From the NCBI GenBank assembly GCA_028277985.1, contig JANQFG010000020.1:1-51655 (forward strand): a stretch of 51,655 nucleotides of DNA, written 5' to 3'. Below, piece by piece: positions 8,994-17,937 of the stretch; positions within the stretch are counted from its first letter, which is position 1, and each line of letters opens with the position of its first letter. Source of the DNA: a bacterium. GTDB taxonomy: Bacteria > Desulfobacterota > DSWW01. A program made the translations under genes and the position numbers. The notes under the pieces were generated by a model. It was not told where the DNA came from. It saw only the letters and a program-made list of their open reading frames with translations, and made no database searches.

Positions 8994-10118
8994 ATGGATG
9001 CAGGCCTGAAGGTACTTCGCGAGAGACGAACCGATTGGATCATCACCTGGAAGCAGAACAAGGTCCGCTGGATCCTCTTCTACTACCTGGTGGGGTTGAT
9101 CGTTTCCTGCCTCTTCTTCTTCCTGGAGGAGGTCTTCCTTCCCTTGCCCATATCGTACCTTCACAAGAGCTTCATGGTGGTGCTCTGGATCCCGATCGCC
9201 ACCGTCCTGGTGAGCATCATCGCGACGAACACCCGCAAGTACCTGCCTGTCTTGAGCCCGCAACCCGAGGAGGAAGAAGCGGTCCCGGACGATTTCTTCC
9301 ACCGGTACGCACAGACCCTTCTCGCCCTGCTCATGTTCGGAATCTGGGCCGCAGGGTACTTCTTGATCGCCTACATCACCGAAGCACACACAACGCACAC
9401 GCTGCCCACCCTGGCCTGGGAGCGAGAGACCCCGCTGCGTCCGGAATTCGTGTTCATCTACCTGACCATCTATCCCACCTTTCTCTTGCCTTTCCTGTTC
9501 ATCCACCAGAAGGATTTCTTCCGTCTCTTCTCCTTCGCCTACATCACGGTCATGTGCATCTGTTACGTGGTCTACCTCTTCTACCCGGTCTCCTTCGAAA
9601 GGCCGGAGCTGACCGTGAACTCATTTTCCACCTGGGTGCTTGCCATCGTTTACGGAGCAGACAGACCCTGGAACTGTTTTCCCAGTCTGCACGTAGCCAT
9701 GTCACTTCTGGCAGCCCTGACGATTCTCGAGGTTCACCGGATTCGCGGCATGTTGACCCTGCTGCTGACCTTCTTGATCGCTCTTTCAACGATTCTCATC
9801 AAGCAGCACTATGTCCTGGACGTGGTCGCGGCCATGCTGCTCACCGCAACGATCTACTTCGTCTACATCCGGAGACAGATCCTCAACACCCTCTACGTGA
9901 GAGTCCTCCGGGCGGAAGAGACCCTCGAGAAATGGATCAACCGGAAGATTGACAGCAGGGTATGGGAATCCCTGGACGGGCCCCTGAGAAACCGAATGCG
10001 CGAGATGATACAATCGATCATCGATGAATCGACGGAGGGCCGGGCAAAGAAGGACAATCTCCCCCCTCTGTTCCCGGAGGGTGACCCCCCGGCCAAGATT
10101 CGGGAGGACAAGTCATGA
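8994..10118 (+). CDS. PAP2-superfamily membrane enzyme, inositol-phosphorylceramide-synthase-like
   Basis: A multi-spanning inner-membrane protein (374 residues from ATG 8994; an alternative ATG lies at 8973). About six hydrophobic segments precede the catalytic signature of PAP2 phosphatases/transferases of the Aur1/PAP2_3 kind: CFPSLHV (about 228-234) and a later STILIKQHYVLD with His272 and Asp276. The first classical PAP2 motif (KxxxxxxRP) is not evident, as is usual in the PAP2_3 branch. A charged cytosolic tail of about 70 residues follows. Such enzymes move or hydrolyse lipid-linked phosphate headgroups; the substrate here is unknown. The gene starts 25 bp after aroF and its stop overlaps the next start by ATGA. 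Confidence 0.8.
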   Translation: MDAGLKVLRERRTDWIITWKQNKVRWILFYYLVGLIVSCLFFFLEEVFLPLPISYLHKSFMVVLWIPIATVLVSIIATNTRKYLPVLSPQPEEEEAVPDDFFHRYAQTLLALLMFGIWAAGYFLIAYITEAHTTHTLPTLAWERETPLRPEFVFIYLTIYPTFLLPFLFIHQKDFFRLFSFAYITVMCICYVVYLFYPVSFERPELTVNSFSTWVLAIVYGADRPWNCFPSLHVAMSLLAALTILEVHRIRGMLTLLLTFLIALSTILIKQHYVLDVVAAMLLTATIYFVYIRRQILNTLYVRVLRAEETLEKWINRKIDSRVWESLDGPLRNRMREMIQSIIDESTEGRAKKDNLPPLFPEGDPPAKIREDKS

Positions 10119-10654
10119 ACTCGAAACCCGTCAGCCAAATCCTCTTCTCCGTCTCTGTCTTCCTCGTGTTCGGCACATTCGCCTTGCACGGGGCGGCGCC
10201 GGCCGAAGCCCAGGAGGGAAGCGGCCCATCTTCTGAGTCGACGCTGACCCTGAAGATGATCGGCGAGGACCGTGACGTCGGCCTGAAGCGGATGGAGATT
10301 CTCGAAAAGACCCTGTCGCCCGAGCTTCTCGAGAGGAAGCGGGCCTTTGTCCGCTCCCGCGAGCAGGAATACAACCAGAAGATCGGCGTCCTTCTCCAGA
10401 GGCTGACAACCAGCATCGGAAGGAACACGGTGATCACCCACGTGGATGTGGACTACTTTGCCGTTGATTTCGAGCCGACCGTCCAGGCGGAGGAGAATGT
10501 CACCGTAACGATCCTCCTGGACGAGGACGGCCTCGCCAAGTGGACGACCGGCCGGGGCTCCCGGCAAGAGGCAATGGAAGAAATGCAGACCTTGATCCAC
10601 GGGGCCTTTCGGATCCCGATGGAACAGATCAAGATCGTCGTGGCACCCAACTAA
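10115..10654 (+). CDS. Exported protein of unknown function
   Basis: A 179-residue protein with a clear signal peptide (MNSKPVSQ, hydrophobic 9-26, cleavage near AEAQ). The mature part has a charged helical region (about 45-105), then a beta-rich stretch with VDVDYFAVDFE and VTVTILLDED, and ends KIVVAPN. That stretch faintly recalls ring-building motif domains of the YscJ/FliF kind, but the match is too weak to name. ATGA overlap with the preceding PAP2-like gene implies translational coupling; the rhomboid gene follows 21 bp later. It acts in the periplasm or is secreted. Confidence 0.75.
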   Translation: MNSKPVSQILFSVSVFLVFGTFALHGAAPAEAQEGSGPSSESTLTLKMIGEDRDVGLKRMEILEKTLSPELLERKRAFVRSREQEYNQKIGVLLQRLTTSIGRNTVITHVDVDYFAVDFEPTVQAEENVTVTILLDEDGLAKWTTGRGSRQEAMEEMQTLIHGAFRIPMEQIKIVVAPN

Positions 10655-10675
10655 AGAAGAGGTCGGACCAGAGAC

Positions 10676-11401
10676 ATGCACAATCCTCAACGCGTTCAGT
10701 TCCGATTCGGCGGGCCCATGACCCCGTCCGTCAAGTTCCTTCTGATTGCCACAACGGCTGCGTTCTTCCTGCAGGCGATCACCCAGAGGCTCTTCGGCTT
10801 CCGCCTCGAGCCTTTGCTCGGGCTCGTGCCATACGACGTGACCCACCGCTTCTTTCTCTGGCAGCCGGTCACCTACCTCTTCCTTCATGGAGGGGTTCTC
10901 CACCTCCTGTTCAATCTGCTCGTTCTCTGGATGTTCGGCTGCGAGCTGGAGAGGGCCTGGGGCAACCGGTTCTTTCTCAAATACTTCTTCGTCTGCGGGT
11001 CCGGAGCCGGGATCTTCGTCGCTCTGCTGACACCCGCAAGCGCGAGCCATATCCCGACCATCGGCGCTTCGGGCGCCCTTTACGGCATATTGCTTGCCTA
11101 CGGGCTGCTGTTCCCGAATCGTCAGATCCTCCTCTGGTTCGTACTGCCGATCCAGGCCAAGTATTTTGTGCTGATCATCGGTCTCATTGCCTTCTACTTC
11201 ACCCTGAGCCTCGAGGAAAGCGGCATCAGCCATCTCGCGCATTTGAGCGGTCTGGTCATCGGATACCTCTACCTTCGCGGATGGGGGCATTTCCGTAAGA
11301 TCCACAGGCGCTATCTGGAGTGGAAGCTGAAGAGGCTGAAGAAGAAGTTTCGCGTCATCGACGGAGGCAACGATCCTGACAAGCCTCCGTACATCCATTG
11401 A
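10676..11401 (+). CDS. Rhomboid-family intramembrane serine protease
   Basis: Cleaves transmembrane segments within the inner membrane. The 241-residue protein has about six hydrophobic spans. The catalytic Ser132 lies in GASGALYG and His189 in AHLSGLVIG (HxxGxxxG). The conserved HxxxN of the second span is His76/Asn80 in FLHGGVLHLLFN. A basic C-terminal tail (about 205-241, KLKRLKKKFR) is cytosolic. It is coupled to an exported protein and a PAP2-like enzyme. A CFI-box C-terminal-domain protein lies convergently 1 kb downstream and is a conceivable substrate, by analogy with rhombosortases; nothing in the sequence proves this. Confidence 0.9.
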   Translation: MHNPQRVQFRFGGPMTPSVKFLLIATTAAFFLQAITQRLFGFRLEPLLGLVPYDVTHRFFLWQPVTYLFLHGGVLHLLFNLLVLWMFGCELERAWGNRFFLKYFFVCGSGAGIFVALLTPASASHIPTIGASGALYGILLAYGLLFPNRQILLWFVLPIQAKYFVLIIGLIAFYFTLSLEESGISHLAHLSGLVIGYLYLRGWGHFRKIHRRYLEWKLKRLKKKFRVIDGGNDPDKPPYIH

Positions 11402-11443
11402 GACTGGATGTTGAGAAATACAGGCGCGAGCCAAGGGTCTATC

Positions 11444-11896
11444 ATGGATCGCTACCGCCCTTTGCTGGAAGTTTTCCTCCAGGAACTGTCAGCGGCACTT
11501 GAGGATCTCGAACGGGAAGTGCCGAATCTGACCGTTTCGATGAAGCAACAGCCCGACCGAATCCTCGCCATGCTGCCCAAGATGCTCGAGTTCGAGCAGA
11601 TGAGCTTTCTCGAACTCCAGTATTCCCCCCCGGAACCCGTAAGAAAGAGGCCTGGAATCCGTTTCTGGCTCGAAGGCACAAAGAATGAGAAACAACTGCG
11701 GGCGATCCTTTTTTCGGACACAAGGGTCTGGGACGTTTCATACGATCTGGAGAAGCTCCACACCGAACTCGGAACATTCCTTCTTCGAGAGTCAGAGATC
11801 GTCGCCCGACCCGCGCCAGTCCTTTCGGGTGAATCCCCTGCCCCTTCAGACTGGAAGGCCTTTCTGCGCGTTCTGCTGCGCGCACCTGTCACTTGA
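11444..11896 (+). CDS. Hypothetical protein, 150 residues
   Basis: The start at ATG 11444 is chosen for the AAGGG six bases upstream; ATG 11408 is possible but poorly spaced. The product (MDRYRPLLEVFLQ...) is soluble and acidic in its first half, with helical segments and then a beta region (GIRFWLEG, AILFSDTRVWDVSYD). It has no signal peptide and no motif I recognise. It lies between the rhomboid and YjbQ genes on the same strand, 42 bp after the former and 24 bp before the latter, so probably in the same transcript. Confidence 0.65.
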   Translation: MDRYRPLLEVFLQELSAALEDLEREVPNLTVSMKQQPDRILAMLPKMLEFEQMSFLELQYSPPEPVRKRPGIRFWLEGTKNEKQLRAILFSDTRVWDVSYDLEKLHTELGTFLLRESEIVARPAPVLSGESPAPSDWKAFLRVLLRAPVT

Positions 11897-11920
11897 CCCG
11901 AGCGTTCCATGGAGGAAGAA

Positions 11921-12337
11921 ATGAAATCCTATAGACAAGAACTCTGGTTCAACGTCCCCACCCGCAGGGCCTTTATCAACATCACCCCTGAGGTGGAGAA
12001 GGCGCTCAAGAAGAGCGGCATTCGGGAAGGGCTGGTGCTCGTCAATGCAATGCACATCACGGCGAGTGTCTTCATCAACGACAATGAGTCCGGGCTTCAC
12101 CACGACTACGAGGTCTGGCTCGAGAAGCTCGCCCCTCACGAACCCGTATCTCAGTACCGGCACAATGTGGGGGAGGACAACGCGGACGCGCACATGAAGC
12201 GCCAGGTCATGGGCAGGGAGGTCGTGGTGGCCGTCACGGACGGCAGGCTCGACTTCGGCACCTGGGAGCAGATCTTCTACGGCGAATTCGACGGGGGCCG
12301 AAAGAAGAGGGCCCTGATCAAGATCATCGGAGAGTGA
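11921..12337 (+). CDS. yjbQ: YjbQ/UPF0047 family protein
   Basis: A 138-residue member of the YjbQ family, trimeric proteins sometimes named secondary thiamine-phosphate synthases; the cellular role is uncertain. Family marks are the N-terminal half ending [20 protein letters not shown], then the [13 protein letters not shown] segment, the His-containing [17 protein letters not shown] and C-terminal [13 protein letters not shown]. The ATG at 11921 follows GGAGGAAGAA; the ATG at 11909 contains that ribosome site in its own codons and is rejected. It is the last gene of the plus-strand cluster and converges on the CFI-box repeat protein. Confidence 0.9.
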   Translation: MKSYRQELWFNVPTRRAFINITPEVEKALKKSGIREGLVLVNAMHITASVFINDNESGLHHDYEVWLEKLAPHEPVSQYRHNVGEDNADAHMKRQVMGREVVVAVTDGRLDFGTWEQIFYGEFDGGRKKRALIKIIGE

Positions 12338-12355
12338 GGTCCCGTGCATAGAAAA

Positions 12356-12383
12356 GGGCGATCCCCCTTCGGGGGTACCGCCC
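12356..12383 (-). terminator. Hairpin terminator between convergent genes
   Basis: GGGCG/CCGCCC outer stem and CCCCC/GGGGG inner stem with a small internal loop and TTC loop. Read on the minus strand it is followed by TTTTC, so it best serves the repeat-protein gene ending at 12412. It may also act for yjbQ. Confidence 0.6.
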
Positions 12384-12411
12384 CTCCTTCCCTCCAATGT
12401 CGGAACAACCG

Positions 12412-14958
12412 CTAGAGAACCAGCGTAGCAAACCCTATCACCGGCAACAGCAGAATTCGCACCAGCATCCTGAGCCACGTCCGCTCCGCGATCCAATCCG
12501 CCAGCGGCGGGCTGTACTTGTAGTAGGCACTGACCAGGGCGGTACCCGCAGCGGTTCGGAGAAGCCGGGTATCGCGAAACGTCCTCAGGACCTCGATCTT
12601 TCCGTCCATGGAGGTCCCAAAGGCTGCGGTTGCGATGAAACAACCACCGTCGCTGTTGTCGCAGTTCTCGTCGATGCCGTTATCAGGGATCTCTTCAGCA
12701 AGGGGGTTGATGTTCGGGTTGGTGTCGTCGCAGTCCCAGAACGGATAGGTGCACGCGCCGCTCGCAGGATCCCCGAAACCGTCTCCGTCGCTGTCGTTGC
12801 AGCTGGTCCCTGCCTTGTTGAGCAGGACCAACACGTCATCACTGTTTCCGTTGGCCACGGCGAGGTCCAGGTTGGTGTCCGCATCCAGATATCCGATGGC
12901 CAGACCTTGTGGCCCGTCCCCGGCCAGGTAGTTGACAGCATCCTGGAAGGTCCCGTCACCATTGCCCAGGAGCACAGAGACGATGTCGCCCGTCAGAACC
13001 GCGGTGACGATATCCTGGTTCCCGTCGCCGTCATAATCGCCAAGGCCGACCGCATGAGGGCCGTCACCGGCCGGGTAGTCAACCGGGGCCTGGAAAGTGC
13101 CATCCCCATTGTTCAAGAGAACGGAGACGCTGTCCCCGTTGTAGTTGGCCACGACCAGGTCCGGGCGGGTTGCACCGTCCAGGTTGCCGATCGCGACCGA
13201 GCGAGGCCCGTCGCCGGCGGGGTAGTTGGAGGCGGTCTGAAAGGTGCCGTCTCCGTTGCCCAGAAGCACAGACACGTTGTCGCCGCTGTTATTCGCAGTC
13301 ACCAGATCCCAGTGGGTGTCCGCGTTCAGTTTGTTGATGGCGACCGATTGTGGCGCGCCGGCGGTCGAGTAGCTGACCGGAGTCTGGAACGTGCCATCCC
13401 CATTGCCCAGCATCACGGTAACGTCGTTGCCGCTCCGGTTCGCTGTAACAAGATCCAGATGGGCATCCGTGTCCAAGGCTTCGATAGCGACCGAGTAAGG
13501 GTTGTTTCCGGCCGCAGAGTTGACAGCGGTCTGGAAGGTGCCGTCCCCATTCCCCAGGAGCACCGATACGTTATCGGTGTTGCCATTTGCAGCGACGATA
13601 TCCCACGTGGTATCGCCGTTCACGTAACCCAGGGCAACGGATCGAGGTGCGTCACCGACCGGGTAGTCGACGGCCGGCTCAAAAGTGCCCGCTCCGTTGC
13701 TCAGAAACACAGACACGTTGTCGTCCGAAGTGTTCGCCACACTCAAATCAGGTCGGCCAATGCCGTCGAGTTGAGCCGTGGCCATCGCCGAGGCCCCGTT
13801 TCCGGCATCGTAGTCCTCTACCACCGGGAACGTGCCCTCGCTGTGGCCCAACAGAACCGAGACCTTGTCGCCGTTGTAGTCGGCTACGGCCAGGTCCAGA
13901 ACGCCATCCCCGTCCAGGAAGTCAATGATCAGAGCGTGCGGCCCGTCTCCTGCCGGGTAGCTTTCGGCGTCCTGAAAGGTGCCGTCCCCATTGCCGAACA
14001 GCACCGAGACTCGGTCTGCGTTGTAGTTGACCACGACCAGATCGGGGTGGGCGTCCCCGTCTATCAAGTCTTCGGCCACCCAGCGGGGTGCGTCACCGGC
14101 CGGATAGTTTACGGCGGACTGGAAGGTGCCGTCCCCATTCCCGAGAAGAACGGACACGTTGTCAGCTACCTGGTTGGCAACGACAACGTCCGTGGCACTG
14201 TCCCCGTTCAGGTTCGAGATCGTCAGGGAGTAGGAGCCATTACCCGCCGGGTAGCTGACGGCCGACTGGAACGTTCCGTCCCCATTGCCAAGAAGCACCG
14301 AAATGTCGTCGTCCACCTCGTTGGCGACCAATAGGTCTACGAATGTGTCCCCGTTGAGGTCGGGTGCCGCGACCACGGAGCGCGGCCCATTGCCGGCCGC
14401 GTAGTGGACAGCCGTCTGGAAGGTGCCGTCCCCGTTGCCCAGCAGCACAGATATGTTATCGCTGTTGTAATTCGCCACCACGAGGTCCGCGTATGAGTCC
14501 CCGTCTGCGAACGCCATGGTGACCGAACGCGGCCCAACGCCTGCCGGGTAGTTGACTGCTGACTGAAAGGTGCCGTCCCCATTGCCGAGAAGAACGGATA
14601 CGTTGTTGCTGGTATAGTTGGCGACCGCAAGGTCCGGATCCGTGCCTGCATTCAGGTATTCCAGAGTTACCGAGGAGGGTCCGTCCCCGGCAGGGTAGTC
14701 GACTGCAGCCTCGAAGGTGCCGTCCCCATTGCCAAGAAGGACGGATACGTTGTCGCCCACATGGTTTGCTACAACCACATCCACGGAGCTGTCCCCATCC
14801 AGGTCGGACGCGGTGATCGAGATCGGCCCGTCCCCGGCATGGGTGACCACCGGGGCATCCAAGACGATCGATGCCTGGGCCGTGCCCGGCACCGAGGGCA
14901 GCGAGAAGAGCATGAAGGTTACCATCAGGGCAACTGAAGCAGACTCTAAATTGTGCAT
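12412..14958 (-). CDS. Secreted FG-GAP tandem-repeat protein with MopE-like motif and CFI-box C-terminal sorting domain
   Basis: An 848-residue exported protein. ATG 14958 follows GGAGGGG; the signal peptide covers about residues 1-30 (ending TAQAS). Residues 71-708 are 13 consecutive units of 49-50 residues, each with [13 protein letters not shown], a YPAGDGP turn and DLVVANYN, the FG-GAP/VCBS pattern expected to fold as propeller blades that bind calcium. Residues 719-768 carry a MopE-like metal-binding motif ([26 protein letters not shown]). The end (773-848) is a CFI-box domain: [32 protein letters not shown] and a final hydrophobic span, proposed from its distribution to direct envelope sorting. 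Role: probably a cell-surface structural or adhesive protein. Confidence 0.9.
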   Translation of the reverse strand: MHNLESASVALMVTFMLFSLPSVPGTAQASIVLDAPVVTHAGDGPISITASDLDGDSSVDVVVANHVGDNVSVLLGNGDGTFEAAVDYPAGDGPSSVTLEYLNAGTDPDLAVANYTSNNVSVLLGNGDGTFQSAVNYPAGVGPRSVTMAFADGDSYADLVVANYNSDNISVLLGNGDGTFQTAVHYAAGNGPRSVVAAPDLNGDTFVDLLVANEVDDDISVLLGNGDGTFQSAVSYPAGNGSYSLTISNLNGDSATDVVVANQVADNVSVLLGNGDGTFQSAVNYPAGDAPRWVAEDLIDGDAHPDLVVVNYNADRVSVLFGNGDGTFQDAESYPAGDGPHALIIDFLDGDGVLDLAVADYNGDKVSVLLGHSEGTFPVVEDYDAGNGASAMATAQLDGIGRPDLSVANTSDDNVSVFLSNGAGTFEPAVDYPVGDAPRSVALGYVNGDTTWDIVAANGNTDNVSVLLGNGDGTFQTAVNSAAGNNPYSVAIEALDTDAHLDLVTANRSGNDVTVMLGNGDGTFQTPVSYSTAGAPQSVAINKLNADTHWDLVTANNSGDNVSVLLGNGDGTFQTASNYPAGDGPRSVAIGNLDGATRPDLVVANYNGDSVSVLLNNGDGTFQAPVDYPAGDGPHAVGLGDYDGDGNQDIVTAVLTGDIVSVLLGNGDGTFQDAVNYLAGDGPQGLAIGYLDADTNLDLAVANGNSDDVLVLLNKAGTSCNDSDGDGFGDPASGACTYPFWDCDDTNPNINPLAEEIPDNGIDENCDNSDGGCFIATAAFGTSMDGKIEVLRTFRDTRLLRTAAGTALVSAYYKYSPPLADWIAERTWLRMLVRILLLPVIGFATLVL
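12835..14748 (-). repeat. 13 tandem ~147-bp coding repeats (FG-GAP units)
   Basis: DNA encoding residues 71-708 of the repeat protein. Units are 147 bp (one is 150 bp) and share long near-identical stretches, especially the segment encoding [10 protein letters not shown]. Degeneration is greatest in units 7 and 8 (GHSEGTF, SNGAGTF). Because the unit length is a multiple of three, unit gain or loss would keep the frame. Confidence 0.9.
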
Positions 14959-15479
14959 AACTCTACCCCTCCTGTTGCGTTGACTCGGAAGACTGACCGA
15001 GCAACTTCCGTTTTACCCCGGTTAAGTGCTCGATATGTCCACGCGTTGTATGTGCAGCCTCTCAGATGGTTCGAAGAGAGGAAGAACATCACAATCCCGG
15101 CAAGATCCGGGTCGCCTTGAGAGCAAGATCTGTTTTTTCATCTCCAGCAATATTGTTATACCAGGAACAATCATGCCCATTATCTCACAGATCGCATGCC
15201 GCGGCAAGGATTCTTTGGTGAAGTCTCGGTAAAGCATTGCAGGGGGGAAGAACTCAACTTCGGAACGGAAGAGGGATCCTTTGCCGTGTGTCGACGGGCA
15301 CCGCAGGAAGAGGGCCTTTCTCCAGACCTTTCGGGCACATACGGGGGAGCAATCGGCCCCGAAGGGGCCGGAATCATCGCGCCCAGGCGCTGCCTACCTG
15401 GATGTAGAACACCCATTCCTCAGGTCCGCGTGCGATGCGAAAGAGAAGCGGCGGTCGACACCTCGGCGGAAGAATCGCG
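14959..15479. other. 521-bp intergenic stretch
   Basis: Upstream of the repeat-protein gene and downstream of the small lipoprotein gene, both minus strand. It holds a perfect 7-bp hairpin (CGGCCCC/GGGGCCG, 15354-15370) about 110 bp past the lipoprotein stop, without a U tract. The 15196-15483 plus-strand frame has no ribosome site or motif. No RNA gene is seen. Confidence 0.4.
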
Positions 15480-15911
15480 CTAGTCCAGGATCTGCCAGGT
15501 TACGGCCTGGCTGGGCAGATCATCTCCGCCTCCGGGCTCCGGCAACAGGTTCGTGCCCGGGTTGAAGGCGCGGATATTCAGAGAGGAAGGGGACCCAATG
15601 GAGAGCATGGAGTCCTCGAGCGAGTCGAATGTGTAGATGAAGTGAAAACCGAAGACACAACGGAAGGTCCAGTGCCCGGGAGCGTTCTGCGGGTCGAGCA
15701 GGATTTCCTCGGCGCCGGTGTCGAGGATGAAGTACACATCGGTGTCCAGATTACTTCCGAAGAAGTCCAGGTTCTGAGGCGTCGCAAGGGGCGTCACCGG
15801 GTTGGGAAGTGCCTGAACCAGTATGGGTGCCTGCGTGGGGTCCGTGCACCCCGCAAGCTGGAGGAATGAAAAGATCGAAACCACGGCCGCAACGATTCTG
15901 GTGTGTTTCAT
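15480..15911 (-). CDS. Small lipoprotein of unknown function
   Basis: The start ATG 15911 gives MKHTR, a hydrophobic span and the lipobox LAGC with Cys22 as lipidation site. The upstream in-frame extension to 16007 has no export logic. The residue after Cys is Thr, so outer-membrane sorting is likely where Lol rules apply. The mature 122 residues are mostly neutral with VYFILDTGAEEILLD and FNPGTNLLPEPGGG; no family is recognised. It sits 111 bp downstream of the metal ATPase gene on the same strand and may be cotranscribed, though its product does not suggest metal handling. Confidence 0.75.
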   Translation of the reverse strand: MKHTRIVAAVVSIFSFLQLAGCTDPTQAPILVQALPNPVTPLATPQNLDFFGSNLDTDVYFILDTGAEEILLDPQNAPGHWTFRCVFGFHFIYTFDSLEDSMLSIGSPSSLNIRAFNPGTNLLPEPGGGDDLPSQAVTWQILD

Positions 15912-16022
15912 GATGTAATCCCTCTCGAAGGCAACCCGCTGAGAACCGGGTAGCTGCCTGCCAGATCCGTGTATTCCTTTTCGCTGATCATCTGCCCCTC
16001 CTGGCATGCGGTGTGCGGAGGT

Positions 16023-17924
16023 TTAGATGTCTTCCACACCCCTTTCTGATGCAAAGGCAATGCTCGCGGACGAGATGACCACGATCACCGAGCCCACATT
16101 GTGCACCACGGCGCCCATGATGGGCGAAAGGAGGCCCCCGCCGCTGGCCAGGACCGCCAGGGCATTGAAGATCAACCCGAAGGCGATGTTCCACTTGATG
16201 GTCCGCAGTGTTCTGTGACTCAGTCTGATCAGGAAAGGGATCTTCGAGATGTCGTCGTTCATGAGGGCAATATCGGCCGTCTCCAGGGCCACATCCGTCC
16301 CTGCGGCTCCCATCGCGATCCCCACGTTGGCCGCCGCCAGGGCCGGGGCGTCGTTGATCCCGTCCCCTACGAAAATCACCGAATCGCCCGCTTCCTGGAA
16401 TTCCCGGATGATCTTCAGTTTCTCTTCCGGCTTCTGTCCTGCCCAGGCTTGCGTCAGACCGACCGACTCCGCCACGAGCCGGGCAGACTTCTCATGGTCG
16501 CCGGAAAGCATGCCGATCCGCTCGATCCCGAGGGATTTCAAAGCGCCCACCGTCTGCGCCGCTGAAGGCCGAACGTGATCCGAGACGCTCAGAATGCCCA
16601 GCGGAACCTGATCCTGGTAGACGACCAGAGGCGTGGCACCGTTCTCCTTGAAGCGTTCCAGGTGAGATCGCAGCCCTTCCGGGAGATTCCCCGTTCCACC
16701 CGCCAGATAGGCGCTCCCGACCTCGACCTGCCTCCCGGCAACGAGCCCTCTTACTCCCAGTCCGATCTCGGTGAAGATCTCCTCTGCACGTTCTATCGTT
16801 ATCTTGGCGTAGCCGGCAGCCTTGAGCACGGCCTGGGCCAGAGGGTGTGTACTGTCCTGCTCCACGCTCGCCGCCCGTTCCAGAACCTTCTTCTCGTCCG
16901 TTCCTTGCACTGCGACGATCGTGTCTACGCGGGGCTTGCCCTGGGTAAGGGTTCCCGTCTTGTCGAACAGAACCACGCCCGCCCGTCCGGCATCTTCCAG
17001 GTACCGGCCCCCTTTGACCAGGATTCCCGATCTTGCGGCCCTTCCGATGGAGGCCACGATCGCGGTGGGTGCGGCCAGGATGAGCGCGCACGGGCAGCCG
17101 ACAATGAGAATCGTGACGGCACGGCTCGGGTCTCCGGTCAAGGCCCATGCAGCGCCGGCGCAGGCAAGAATGGTGGGCGTGAACCAGCGCGCATAACGGT
17201 CGATCAATCGCACGGTCTGCGGCTTGTGCACCTCCGCCTCGGACACCAGCCGTATCACCCTGCCCAGGGTCGTGTCTTCACCCACCCTCGAGGCCTCGAT
17301 CTCGATGACACCGTTCTGGTTCAATGACCCTGCGAAGACCGGGTCTCCCAGCGTCTTCTCCTGCGGGATCGGTTCGCCTGTCATGGAGGACTCGTCCACC
17401 GCAGTGAGCCCTTTCTCGATCACGCCGTCCACGGGAATGCGCTCGCCCGGCCTCACGAGCACGATATCTCCGATCTTCACGTCGGCCGTAGATACTGTCC
17501 GCGGTTGGCCGTCCACGAGGATCGTTGCGATCTCAGGCGAGAGGGTCACAAGCGACTCGATCGCCTTACGGGCCGAATCACTCGTTGCCTGCTCGATCAA
17601 GGCTCCGAGAACCATTACGAAGCTCACAACCGCCGCCGTCAGAAACTCTCCCTCCACGAGAGCGGCGATGATCGCCAGGCTGACGAGCTCGTCCACATTG
17701 ACCTTCCGCTCGATGAGACCCCGGATCGCGCCCCATATGATCGGTGTTCCATTGATGACCACGGAGGCAAGAGAAAGTGCAATCCCGACTGTGGAGAGGC
17801 TGCCGTTTCCCCTGTCCCACAGATAGCTTGCCAGAGCCAGGGCGCCGGCAAAGGACACCCTGTAGAAGTAACCGGAGCGCAGCAGTTCCTGGTACACCCC
17901 GAGTTTCGCAAACCGCCCTATCAT
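16023..17924 (-). CDS. Heavy-metal P1B-type ATPase (CPC class)
   Basis: An inner-membrane pump that expels a transition metal using ATP. The 633-residue protein has the A-domain TGEP (182-185), the metal-site CPC (277-279) in transmembrane segment 6, the phosphorylation site Asp321 in DKTGT, the P1B-specific His360-Pro361, and GDGINDAPAL near 525. It begins directly with membrane segments: the usual N-terminal HMA/CxxC metal-binding domain is absent. The last two spans read KWNIAFGLIFN and GAVVHNVGSV. These lack the YN and MxxSS pattern of typical CopA pumps, so the metal is uncertain although the linked regulator looks copper-type. It follows that CsoR-like regulator by 13 bp in one operon. 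Confidence 0.9.
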   Translation of the reverse strand: MIGRFAKLGVYQELLRSGYFYRVSFAGALALASYLWDRGNGSLSTVGIALSLASVVINGTPIIWGAIRGLIERKVNVDELVSLAIIAALVEGEFLTAAVVSFVMVLGALIEQATSDSARKAIESLVTLSPEIATILVDGQPRTVSTADVKIGDIVLVRPGERIPVDGVIEKGLTAVDESSMTGEPIPQEKTLGDPVFAGSLNQNGVIEIEASRVGEDTTLGRVIRLVSEAEVHKPQTVRLIDRYARWFTPTILACAGAAWALTGDPSRAVTILIVGCPCALILAAPTAIVASIGRAARSGILVKGGRYLEDAGRAGVVLFDKTGTLTQGKPRVDTIVAVQGTDEKKVLERAASVEQDSTHPLAQAVLKAAGYAKITIERAEEIFTEIGLGVRGLVAGRQVEVGSAYLAGGTGNLPEGLRSHLERFKENGATPLVVYQDQVPLGILSVSDHVRPSAAQTVGALKSLGIERIGMLSGDHEKSARLVAESVGLTQAWAGQKPEEKLKIIREFQEAGDSVIFVGDGINDAPALAAANVGIAMGAAGTDVALETADIALMNDDISKIPFLIRLSHRTLRTIKWNIAFGLIFNALAVLASGGGLLSPIMGAVVHNVGSVIVVISSASIAFASERGVEDI

Positions 17925-17937
17925 GTCGCCTCGATCC

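Noticed and set aside
12397..14334. 645-codon open frame on the plus strand
   Set aside because: It is antisense to the FG-GAP repeat gene; the periodic repeat keeps this frame open. It has no ribosome site, and its repeated GVRVQ-like segments are mirror images of the real repeat.
12835..14748. Non-coding satellite or CRISPR-type repeat
   Set aside because: The 147-bp repeats are in frame within one long coding sequence with signal peptide and C-terminal domain.
15196..15483. 95-codon plus-strand frame in the gap before the repeat protein
   Set aside because: No ribosome site or motif, and it crosses a hairpin typical of non-coding sequence.
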